Shown here piece after piece: positions 1 to 5,496 of a DNA stretch of 8,834 nt. A program made the position numbers and the translations under genes. Position 1 is the first letter of the stretch, and each line of letters opens with the position of its first letter. A model generated the notes under the pieces. It made no database searches and was not told where the DNA came from. It worked only from the letters and a program-made list of their open reading frames with translations. Origin of the DNA: Selenomonadaceae bacterium (GTDB lineage Bacteria > Bacillota > Negativicutes > Selenomonadales > Selenomonadaceae); NCBI GenBank assembly GCA_017445435.1, contig JAFSUE010000008.1:1-8834 (forward strand), written 5' to 3'.

Positions 1-16
1 TTAAGAAGGTGAAAAA

Positions 17-298
17 ATGATTGACGCAGTTAAAATTCCAGTGACGGAAAATAATTCTGAATCGAAAGACTTAGAAACGCGCTTTGACTTGAAAACTTTT
101 GATGAGTTAAAATATTTTGCGCTTGAAATTTGTGATATGGTGGACGAAGGCAAAAAAATTGACTTGGGCAAGGCGGCGCGTAACGCTAAATATTTCGCTG
201 AAATTTCAAGACGTATTGAAGATATGAAAGCGGGAAAAGGTATAACGTTGACATTTGAAGAATTGGAGAGACTTATTAATGCGAAAGGTAAAATTTGA
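17..298 (+). CDS. Putative antitoxin of a YoeB-type toxin-antitoxin pair
   Basis: A 93-residue acidic/basic mixed protein with an ATG start preceded by AAGAAGGTG six bases upstream. Its stop lies 20 bases inside the next gene, a YoeB-type toxin, so the two are translationally coupled, as is normal for antitoxin-toxin pairs. The C-terminal part (about residues 60-88, containing DMKAGKGITLTFEELERL) resembles the toxin-wrapping tails of RelB/YefM-like antitoxins, in which an '...AGKG...T.EELE' pattern is common. The N-terminal half (residues 1-55) does not resemble the usual YefM/Phd start or a ribbon-helix-helix or helix-turn-helix domain that I can recognise. The antitoxin role is inferred mainly from position and the C-terminal pattern. 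Its expected role is to neutralise the toxin by direct binding and perhaps to repress the operon. The promoter lies left of the window. Confidence 0.7.
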   Translation: MIDAVKIPVTENNSESKDLETRFDLKTFDELKYFALEICDMVDEGKKIDLGKAARNAKYFAEISRRIEDMKAGKGITLTFEELERLINAKGKI

Positions 299-536
299 TG
301 TCAGTGCCTTGTCGCACATTATGTACTGGGTACATAATGATAGCAAAATGGTCGATAAAATTTATTCTTTAATCAAAGATATTGACAGGAACGGCGCGGC
401 AAAAGGTATCGGCAAGCCAGAACGTTTAAAGCATTTAAATGCTTGGTCACGTCGAATCACTGATGAGCATCGCTTAATTTACAATGTGGACGATGAAACA
501 ATTCATATCATTTCCTGCAAAGGTCACTACGAATAA
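279..536 (+). CDS. yoeB: YoeB/Txe-family mRNA interferase toxin
   Basis: An 85-residue protein, very close to the 84 of E. coli YoeB. YoeB is a RelE-fold, ribosome-dependent endoribonuclease that cleaves mRNA in the A site. The family signature is clear: GKPERLKH (about residues 45-52), WSRRITDEHRLIYNV (56-70) and a C-terminal CKGHYE. E48, R65, H83 and Y84 correspond to the catalytic residues of YoeB (E46, R65, H83, Y84), so the toxin looks active. I chose the ATG at 279 over a TTG at 255 because GGAGA (265-269) sits nine bases upstream of it and the resulting length fits the family. The gene overlaps the preceding antitoxin gene by 20 bases. The following gene is unrelated and is separated by a promoter-like region. 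Confidence 0.9.
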   Translation: MRKVKFDVSALSHIMYWVHNDSKMVDKIYSLIKDIDRNGAAKGIGKPERLKHLNAWSRRITDEHRLIYNVDDETIHIISCKGHYE

Positions 537-545
537 AAATTTTTT

Positions 546-589
546 GTGTTAGCTTGTAAAAAAATTTCCTAAAAGCTACAATCTAACAC
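546..589 (+). promoter_or_regulatory. Promoter-like sequence inside a 13-bp inverted repeat
   Basis: The arms 546-558 and 577-589 are reverse complements at 12 of 13 positions and are separated by 18 bases. A sigma-70-like promoter lies within: TTGTAA (554-559), a 17-base spacer, and TACAAT (577-582), which would start transcription near 589 and serve the DUF4127 gene at 620. The arms cover the -35 and -10 elements, as operators for a dimeric regulator do. The same palindrome could form a hairpin in read-through RNA from the toxin gene, but no T-run follows it, so it is a poor intrinsic terminator. The promoter assignment is by consensus only. Confidence 0.5.
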
Positions 590-619
590 CTAAAAACTAA
601 ATTGAGGTGAGAAAACATT

Positions 620-2245
620 TTGAAGTTAAAAAAATATTTTTATTACGCACTTATCCTTATTTTCATTACAGCAAGTTTTTTTGTTATGCCGTCAGCTTAC
701 GCGGCGAAAAATAAAAATAAAATTGAGCCAGAAAAAATTTTGTACATTCCGCACGATAACCGCCCTGTTGTACATAAGCAGACGATGGAAGTTGTTGAAC
801 GCGCTGGCTACGAAGTGATTATGCCGCCGTATGAACTTTTGGGCAACCGTGAAGATTTAGGACACCCCGATAGATTATGGGAGTGGCTGGAAACTACCGT
901 TGACAAAGATAAAAATATTAAAGCCGTCGTACTTTCTTCCGATTCGCTGATTTATGGCAGTCTTGTCGGTTCGCGCAAGCATTATTACGGCAAGCAGTTA
1001 GTTTTGGAACGTACAGAGCTTTTCAGAAATTTTTGCAACGAAAATAAAGACTTGCCAATTTACATTTTCGGTTCAGTAATGCGTACGTCTAGAACTGGTG
1101 AGGCGTCAGGTTATGAAGAGCCCGACTATTACCGCAACTACGGCACAAATATTTTCCGCTATACTTCGCTTGTCGACAAGCAGGAACTTGCTGGTTTAAC
1201 TGCGCGGGAAGAAAAGGAAAAAGCTTTCTTAGAGTTGCTTATTCCTGAACGCGCTATGACAGACTGGATGGACAGACGCGGAAAAAATTATGAATCGAAT
1301 CAAATGTTGATTGATATGGCGCGGAATAATCTTTTCAACTGCCTTTTGCTTGGACGTGACGATAACGCGCCGTATTCGCAGACGCATAAGGAAGGCAGAA
1401 ATTTGCAACATTATGGGCGCTCCATTGATCCGCGCCGTTATCAGACAATCGCGGGCATTGATGAATTTGGCTTAATGGTTTTAGCGCGAGCAATTAACGA
1501 CCTAACTAAAACGTCTCCGCTTGTCTACGTCAACTACAACACAGGCGCTGGTCCAAATATCATTCCTTCATACTCCGACGAAAAAATTGACAAGACAATC
1601 AATTCAGAAATTGTTGCAACTGGTGCACGTCGTACTGAAGACCCTGCCCGCGCAGATTTTATTTTCGCAGTAAATACCAATCCCAACGGCATAACTTATG
1701 AGGCGGCAGGTTCGCTGAATTATGGGCAAGATCGCGACGGTGTAAATTATTTCGCCAATATGGTCAACAGCCACATTAAAAACGGGCGTCCAGTCGTCAT
1801 TGCGGATATTGCCTTTGCAAACGGTTCAGATAACGCGCTGATGGAACAGCTTAGACAGCGTGACTTACTTTTCAAGCTTGACGCTTACGCCGCGTGGAAT
1901 ACGCCGACTAATGCTGTAGGTTTCGCGCTTAGTACTGGAATGTTGGCTAAGAAAATGAAATTGTCCGATAAACGCCAACTGCTTTTGACGCGCTACATTG
2001 ATGATTGGGGCTATCAAGCTAACGTACGAAAAGTTGTTAAGGCGCAGTTACACGGAATGCGCGGCGGCAGTCTTTTCGACGTACTAAACGAAGAAAAATA
2101 TTTCGCGACCGAGCGCTGCCGTACACTTATGCAAGATTTCGCCAATAAAAATTTGGACAAAGTACAATTCGACGGCGGCTTCAATATAAATTTTCCTTGG
2201 AACAGAATGTTTGAATCTGACATTACCTACAAGATAAAAAGCTGA
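620..2245 (+). CDS. Secreted DUF4127 family protein
   Basis: A 541-residue protein of the DUF4127 family, whose function is unknown to me. It begins with a signal peptide: KLKK, a hydrophobic stretch of about 18 residues, and an A-Y-A|A cleavage site near residue 28, so it should be exported, to the periplasm if the cell has two membranes. Family-like segments are KILYIPHDNRPV (39-50), followed by a '..AGYEVIMPP..' strand, and SSDSLIYGSLVGSRKH (about 112-127), which suggests a Rossmann-like alternation of strands and acidic turns. The start is TTG, supported by GAGGTGAG at 604-611, eight bases upstream, and by the signal peptide; no ATG gives a comparable start. A strong terminator follows at 2268-2298. 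It appears to be a single-gene unit. Confidence 0.88.
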   Translation: MKLKKYFYYALILIFITASFFVMPSAYAAKNKNKIEPEKILYIPHDNRPVVHKQTMEVVERAGYEVIMPPYELLGNREDLGHPDRLWEWLETTVDKDKNIKAVVLSSDSLIYGSLVGSRKHYYGKQLVLERTELFRNFCNENKDLPIYIFGSVMRTSRTGEASGYEEPDYYRNYGTNIFRYTSLVDKQELAGLTAREEKEKAFLELLIPERAMTDWMDRRGKNYESNQMLIDMARNNLFNCLLLGRDDNAPYSQTHKEGRNLQHYGRSIDPRRYQTIAGIDEFGLMVLARAINDLTKTSPLVYVNYNTGAGPNIIPSYSDEKIDKTINSEIVATGARRTEDPARADFIFAVNTNPNGITYEAAGSLNYGQDRDGVNYFANMVNSHIKNGRPVVIADIAFANGSDNALMEQLRQRDLLFKLDAYAAWNTPTNAVGFALSTGMLAKKMKLSDKRQLLLTRYIDDWGYQANVRKVVKAQLHGMRGGSLFDVLNEEKYFATERCRTLMQDFANKNLDKVQFDGGFNINFPWNRMFESDITYKIKS

Positions 2246-2267
2246 CCTTGTACATAAAAAAATATTT

Positions 2268-2298
2268 TAAGTGCGTGAAGATACGCACTTATTTTTTT
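2268..2298 (+). terminator. Intrinsic terminator of the DUF4127 gene
   Basis: A perfect 9-bp stem (2268-2276 with 2283-2291), containing TAAGTGCGT and its complement, has a six-base loop and is followed directly by seven Ts (2292-2298). It lies 23 bases after the DUF4127 stop codon. An A-rich stretch precedes the stem, but the best T-run is on the plus strand. Confidence 0.9.
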
Positions 2299-2345
2299 GC
2301 GCTGAAAAAATTTTTTGTATTATTCCTTTCAAAAATTTTTCAGGA

Positions 2346-2374
2346 TTGACTTTAAACGAAATTGATAATAAAAT
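2346..2374 (+). promoter_or_regulatory. Sigma-70 promoter of the tolC-like gene
   Basis: TTGACT (2346-2351), a 17-base spacer, and TAAAAT (2369-2374) match the housekeeping consensus at five of six bases each. Transcription would begin near 2381, giving a leader of about 46 bases before the start codon at 2427. It lies just past the preceding terminator, so the tolC-like gene is independently transcribed. Confidence 0.75.
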
Positions 2375-2426
2375 AAGCCGAAAAATGAAATTAACGTGAA
2401 ATTTATATAGAGAGAAGGTCAGGAGC

Positions 2427-3902
2427 TTGTACGGAAAAAAATTTGTAGCGATACTTTTTACAGGGGCGCTTATGTTGAGTAGCACAGCTTTTGCCGCCGA
2501 AAGTATGTCAATGTCACTGGAAAAAGCTATTGGGCTTGCGCTAGGAAATAACCATACCATTACGCAGTATGCTGAAGACCGTGAATCAGCACGTTGGGGA
2601 CTTTCTGCGACGCGCAGGAATTCTGGTTTGCGTCTTGCGTGGAACAATACGACTGGCTACATTGGCGGAAAATATTACAGACCGAATCAAGATTATTATG
2701 CACAATATCATTTTTATTATAATGACGACAGATTTAACGGATCTGAAACGCCTCCATATCATACGGAGTCTTCAAATACTTTTACGCTGACAATGCCGCT
2801 TTACACTGGCGGAAGATTGGAAAATCAAATTGAAGGCGCTGAATACGCTTTAAATTCGGCAGATTTAAATTTGGAGTACGCTAGACAATATGTAAGGTAT
2901 CAGACGGCGGAGGCGTATTATCAAGTTTTGCAACGTAACGCAGAAATTCAAGTTCAGCAAGAGGCTGTAAATTATTTGCAAAACCATTTAGATACAATTC
3001 AAATTCAGTACGAAGTTGGCACCGTTGCAAGGGCAGACGTACTTTCAACAGCAGTTCAACTTGCTGACTACAAGCGGCAATTAAATTCGGCATGGGGGAA
3101 TTATGAATCTGCCGTTGCCACTTTAAATAACGTTATGGGAATTCCAGTCGATACGGCGTTGGTCATTAATGACGAATTGGACGATACGCCTTACGAAGTT
3201 AGCGAAGATGAATGTATTGCCTACGCGCTTGAACATCGCCCCGATGGACTTGCCGCTGAATATGCAGTGAAACAGGCTACCGCTCAAGTTGGCGCGACAA
3301 AGTCAGGGTATCGCCCAAATGTTACTGCTATTGCGCGTGGAATTCTTGTCGGTGAAAAGCCGTTTGAATCGAATCACAACAACCAAGAATACTGGCAACT
3401 TGGCGTAAATATTGATTGGAATATTTTTGACAATGGAATAACCGCCGCGCAGGTCAATCAGGCGAAAGCAGCTGAAAGAAGAGCTGAATCACAACGTTTG
3501 CAACGAATTGATCAAATTAAACTTGACGTTCACAACGCGTACATTGCAATTTTAACGGCGGCTAAAAATCTTGAGGTTGCATCTTCCGCAGTGTCTGAAG
3601 CTGAAAACGCCTATGAAATTGCTAAAGTTCGCTACATTGAAGGCGTCGACACAAACTTAAACGTTATGGATGCGCAGACTAAACTTGCACAGGCTAAAAA
3701 TAATTATTATGCTGCGCTTTACAACTACAACGTTAGCAAGGCGAAAATGGAACAGGTTATTGGCGTTCCTGTGCAGATTGACGCATTGTCTTATTATACC
3801 GCCGTTGCAGAGGGCAAAACTTCACCGAAGGCGCTTGAAGAAGCCGACGTTACGTTAATTTATTCGGACGGCGAAGTTTTTGAAGCGTCAAATAATAATT
3901 AA
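2427..3902 (+). CDS. tolC: TolC-family outer membrane efflux protein
   Basis: A 491-residue outer-membrane channel of the TolC/OEP family. Such proteins form trimeric barrels with long periplasmic alpha-helical tunnels and work with an inner-membrane pump and an adaptor. A signal peptide (residues 1-23, ending A-F-A) precedes the typical opening 'MSLEKAIGLALGNNH' region. Two OEP repeats follow, each with long Ala/Gln/Glu-rich helices; '..AYYQVLQRNAEIQVQQEAVNYL' and 'QIQYEVGTVARADVL' mark the first, and 'AENAYEIAKVRYIEGVDTNLNVMDAQTKLAQAKNNY' the second. The sequence supports the fold, not the substrate. The start is TTG, with GAGAAGG (2412-2418) eight bases upstream; the signal peptide requires this start. 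No pump or adaptor gene is adjacent, so partners must be encoded elsewhere. Its presence implies an outer membrane. The symbol denotes the family only. Confidence 0.92.
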   Translation: MYGKKFVAILFTGALMLSSTAFAAESMSMSLEKAIGLALGNNHTITQYAEDRESARWGLSATRRNSGLRLAWNNTTGYIGGKYYRPNQDYYAQYHFYYNDDRFNGSETPPYHTESSNTFTLTMPLYTGGRLENQIEGAEYALNSADLNLEYARQYVRYQTAEAYYQVLQRNAEIQVQQEAVNYLQNHLDTIQIQYEVGTVARADVLSTAVQLADYKRQLNSAWGNYESAVATLNNVMGIPVDTALVINDELDDTPYEVSEDECIAYALEHRPDGLAAEYAVKQATAQVGATKSGYRPNVTAIARGILVGEKPFESNHNNQEYWQLGVNIDWNIFDNGITAAQVNQAKAAERRAESQRLQRIDQIKLDVHNAYIAILTAAKNLEVASSAVSEAENAYEIAKVRYIEGVDTNLNVMDAQTKLAQAKNNYYAALYNYNVSKAKMEQVIGVPVQIDALSYYTAVAEGKTSPKALEEADVTLIYSDGEVFEASNNN

Positions 3903-3943
3903 GTTTTCCAGCGCCGAACCTCTCGCGGAATTTAGAATTATTC

Positions 3944-3970
3944 CATTCTTCATTCTTAATTCTTAATTAA
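3944..3970. repeat. Heptad repeat tract 1
   Basis: Seven-base units in unbroken register: cattctt, cattctt, aattctt, then a decayed aattaaa. It lies between the tolC-like stop and the shared terminator. It belongs to the same [A/C]ATTNNN heptad family as the tracts at 4412, 5401 and 7167. Confidence 0.8.
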
Positions 3971-3976
3971 AAAAAA

Positions 3977-4013
3977 TCCCTGTTAAAGCGTGATACTTTG
4001 ACGGGGACTTTTT
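3977..4013. terminator. Terminator shared by the convergent tolC-like and rplT transcripts
   Basis: Arms 3977-3988 and 3996-4007 form a 12-bp stem in plus-strand RNA (two G-U pairs) with a seven-base loop, followed by five Ts (4009-4013). In minus-strand RNA the stem has two A-C mismatches but is followed by eight Us (the As at 3969-3976). It sits 74 bases after the tolC-like stop and just beyond the rplT stop at 4030, so it can end both converging transcripts. Confidence 0.85.
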
Positions 4014-4029
4014 ATTTACGAAACTTTGA

Positions 4030-4383
4030 TTAAATATTTTCTTTAGCAATATCGACAAGCTTAGTAAAAGCGTTGGGATCGGTGACGGCAAGGTCAGCCA
4101 TAATTTTGCGGTCGACAGCAACGCCAGCTTTTGTTAAGCCGAAAATAAGTTTGCTATAGGAAATGCCGTTGATACGAGCCGCCGCGTTAATGCGAGTTAT
4201 CCACAGACGGCGAATTTCACGTTTTTTAGTACGACGGTCACGATAAGCATACGCGCCCGCCTTCAAAACGGTTTCATTAGCTTTTTTGAAAAGTTTACTC
4301 CTAGCGCCGCGATAACCTTTTGCGAGCTTGAGTATTTTTTTATGGCGTTTATGTGCAGTAACGCCTGATTTCACTCTTGGCAA
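4030..4383 (-). CDS. rplT: 50S ribosomal protein L20
   Basis: A 117-residue protein that matches bacterial L20 (usual length 117-119) along its whole length: PRVKSGVTAHKRHKKILK at the start, then GYRGARSKLFKKANE, YAYRDRRTKKREIRRLWI, and ARINGISYSKLI. L20 is an early-assembly 23S rRNA-binding protein, and in Firmicutes and enterobacteria it represses its own operon by binding leader RNA. The start codon is TTG, with GGAGGT seven bases upstream (complement at 4391-4396). TTG is unusual for a highly expressed ribosomal protein, but the conserved PRVK start fixes it. It is the last gene of the infC-rpmI-rplT operon. The gap to rpmI holds heptad repeats. Confidence 0.98.
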   Translation of the reverse strand: MPRVKSGVTAHKRHKKILKLAKGYRGARSKLFKKANETVLKAGAYAYRDRRTKKREIRRLWITRINAAARINGISYSKLIFGLTKAGVAVDRKIMADLAVTDPNAFTKLVDIAKENI

Positions 4384-4411
4384 AATAAAAACCTCCTTTT
4401 AAGTAACTAAC

Positions 4412-4453
4412 CATTGCGCATTCTTAATTCTTCATTCTTAATTCTTAATTCAA
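4412..4453. repeat. Heptad repeat tract 2, inside the rpmI-rplT gap
   Basis: Six units in one register: cattgcg, cattctt, aattctt, cattctt, aattctt, aattcaa. The tract ends exactly at the rpmI stop codon (4454-4456) and occupies most of the 70-base gap before rplT. The operon mRNA must therefore carry it. Confidence 0.85.
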
Positions 4454-4651
4454 TTAAGCGTAGGGCAACATTTTTTTGACGCGAGCACGATCAGCCGCCG
4501 ACGCCAACGCCGCTTTACGGAGATTTCTTTTGCGCTTAGGAGATTTTTTTTCCAAAATATGGCTTTTATAAGCTTTATTACGTTTAAATTCGCCGCTACC
4601 CGTGACTTTAAACCTTTTTGCTGTCGCTCTGTGAGTTTTGATTTTGGGCAT
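4454..4651 (-). CDS. rpmI: 50S ribosomal protein L35
   Basis: A 65-residue, very basic protein that matches L35: PKIKTHRATAKRFKVTGSGEF at the N-terminus, then RNKAYKSHIL and KSPKRKRNLRKAA. Length is typical (64-66). ATG start with a strong AAAGGAGGGG nine bases upstream (complement at 4661-4670). Both the ribosome binding site and the first 44 bases lie inside the 3' end of infC, so translation is probably coupled to that of IF3. It is the middle gene of the classical infC-rpmI-rplT operon. Confidence 0.98.
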   Translation of the reverse strand: MPKIKTHRATAKRFKVTGSGEFKRNKAYKSHILEKKSPKRKRNLRKAALASAADRARVKKMLPYA

Positions 4652-5207
4652 TGCTATTGTCCCCTCCTTTTGTGGTAGTAGTTTTCTTATTTTTCTGCGC
4701 CTTAGGAGAGAGAATCATAGTCATATTTTTACCTTCAAGTTTAGCGCTACGTTCAACGCTTACATTATCGCTCAAAGCTTTAGCAATGTCATCAAGTATT
4801 TTGCTACCAATTTCGGGATGTGAAAGTTCACGACCGCGAAACATAATTGTGACTTTAACTTTATTGCCTTCTTCGATAAACCTTTGCGCGTTTTTCAGTT
4901 TGACTTCAAAATCGTGCTGTTCGATATTCGGTCTAAGTTTGACTTCCTTAATAGTAACAACTTTTTGCTTTTTGCGTGCCTCTTTATCACGTTTTTGCTG
5001 TTCGTAGCGATACTTGCCGAAGTCCATAATTTTGCAAACTGGTGGACGAGCTTTAGGCGCAACTTCGACTAAATCAAGGTGGCGATCTTCCGCGAGTTTA
5101 AGCGCATCACGCGTCTGCATAATGCCGAGTTGCTCACCATTTTCGTCAGTCACGCGGACTTCACGAATACGAATTTCTTCATTGATTCTCAAACTGTCTC
5201 TACTAAT
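4608..5207 (-). CDS. infC: Translation initiation factor IF-3, ATT start
   Basis: IF-3 binds the 30S subunit, blocks early joining of 50S and checks the start codon and initiator tRNA. The N-domain begins RINEEIRIREVRV; the linker/C-domain segments ARPPVCKIMDFGKYRYEQQKRDKEARKKQK and FRGRELSHPEIG are diagnostic. The start is ATT at 5207: AGGAGGGG (complement 5215-5222) lies seven bases upstream. The in-frame ATG at 5223-5225 overlaps that site and cannot use it. A rare ATT/ATC-type start is the known basis of IF-3 autoregulation. The product is 199 residues, longer than the usual 170-180, because of a C-terminal low-complexity tail (about 27 residues rich in T, N, Q, S, K) after MILSPKAQKN. 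The last 44 bases overlap rpmI. Confidence 0.96.
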   Translation of the reverse strand: MSRDSLRINEEIRIREVRVTDENGEQLGIMQTRDALKLAEDRHLDLVEVAPKARPPVCKIMDFGKYRYEQQKRDKEARKKQKVVTIKEVKLRPNIEQHDFEVKLKNAQRFIEEGNKVKVTIMFRGRELSHPEIGSKILDDIAKALSDNVSVERSAKLEGKNMTMILSPKAQKNKKTTTTKGGDNSNAQNQNSQSDSKKV

Positions 5208-5341
5208 TGTAAATCCCCTCCTCATGGCGCAAACAAAAATAAGGACGTTAGAACGCCCCATTTATATAACTTCCCTATTGAAAAATTTTGACCGCGTCAA
5301 TGTTACTCAACGGGTGAGAAGTTAGGGCTTCTACTTAACGC
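5208..5341 (-). promoter_or_regulatory. infC operon leader with attenuator-like structure (L20-leader type)
   Basis: This untranslated leader runs from the promoter start near 5339-5341 to the ATT codon. Near its 3' end a 7-bp stem (5253-5259 with 5242-5248, loop of four) is followed by a U-rich run (5241-5231), as in an intrinsic attenuator. Upstream, a local hairpin (5328-5332 with 5317-5321) competes with a 7-bp long-range pairing of 5318-5324 (TAACTTC on this strand) with 5267-5273 (GAAGTTA). Arms 5338-5343 and 5292-5297 are also complementary. L20-responsive leaders upstream of infC are known in Firmicutes; assignment to that class is by position and architecture, not by a covariance model. 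Confidence 0.65.
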
Positions 5342-5345
5342 GGGA

Positions 5346-5374
5346 AGTTTAGCATATCAATTTATTTATGTCAA
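5346..5374 (-). promoter_or_regulatory. Sigma-70 promoter of the infC-rpmI-rplT operon
   Basis: Read on the minus strand: a perfect TTGACA (5374-5369), a 17-base spacer, and TAAACT (5351-5346). Transcription would start near 5339, leaving a leader of about 130 bases. Confidence 0.85.
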
Positions 5375-5400
5375 GACACAAAATTTAGGAGCTAGCTTTT

Positions 5401-5428
5401 AATGCGTAATTCGTAATGCGTAATGAAT
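5401..5428. repeat. Heptad repeat tract 3
   Basis: Four units in register on the plus strand: aatgcgt, aattcgt, aatgcgt, aatgaat. On the minus strand these read as cattacg/aattacg units, the reverse orientation of tracts 1 and 2. It lies between the decarboxylase stop and the infC promoter. The rest of 5375-5496 is AT-rich; I see no gene and no convincing terminator in it, only a 7-bp AT stem (5431-5449 area) without a T-run. Confidence 0.75.
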
Positions 5429-5496
5429 TTTTCTTTTAAGTAAAAAGAATGTAGTTTATTAAATAAAAAATAAAATTTCCAATTATTCAACACGCC

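Noticed and set aside
546..589. Terminator of the yoeB transcript
   Set aside because: The stem is good but no T-run follows on the plus strand, and the sequence matches a promoter; kept as a regulatory site instead.
2267..2647. 126-codon minus-strand open frame across the tolC-like promoter and start
   Set aside because: It overlaps a well-supported promoter, terminator and signal peptide on the plus strand and has no family resemblance or ribosome binding site.
4651..5325. Several plus-strand open frames of 60-118 codons opposite infC and its leader
   Set aside because: They are antisense shadows of the infC gene; their composition is simply the reverse of a lysine-rich gene.
5429..5450. 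Terminator for the decarboxylase
   Set aside because: An AT-only 7-bp stem exists, but on the minus strand it is followed by As rather than Ts.
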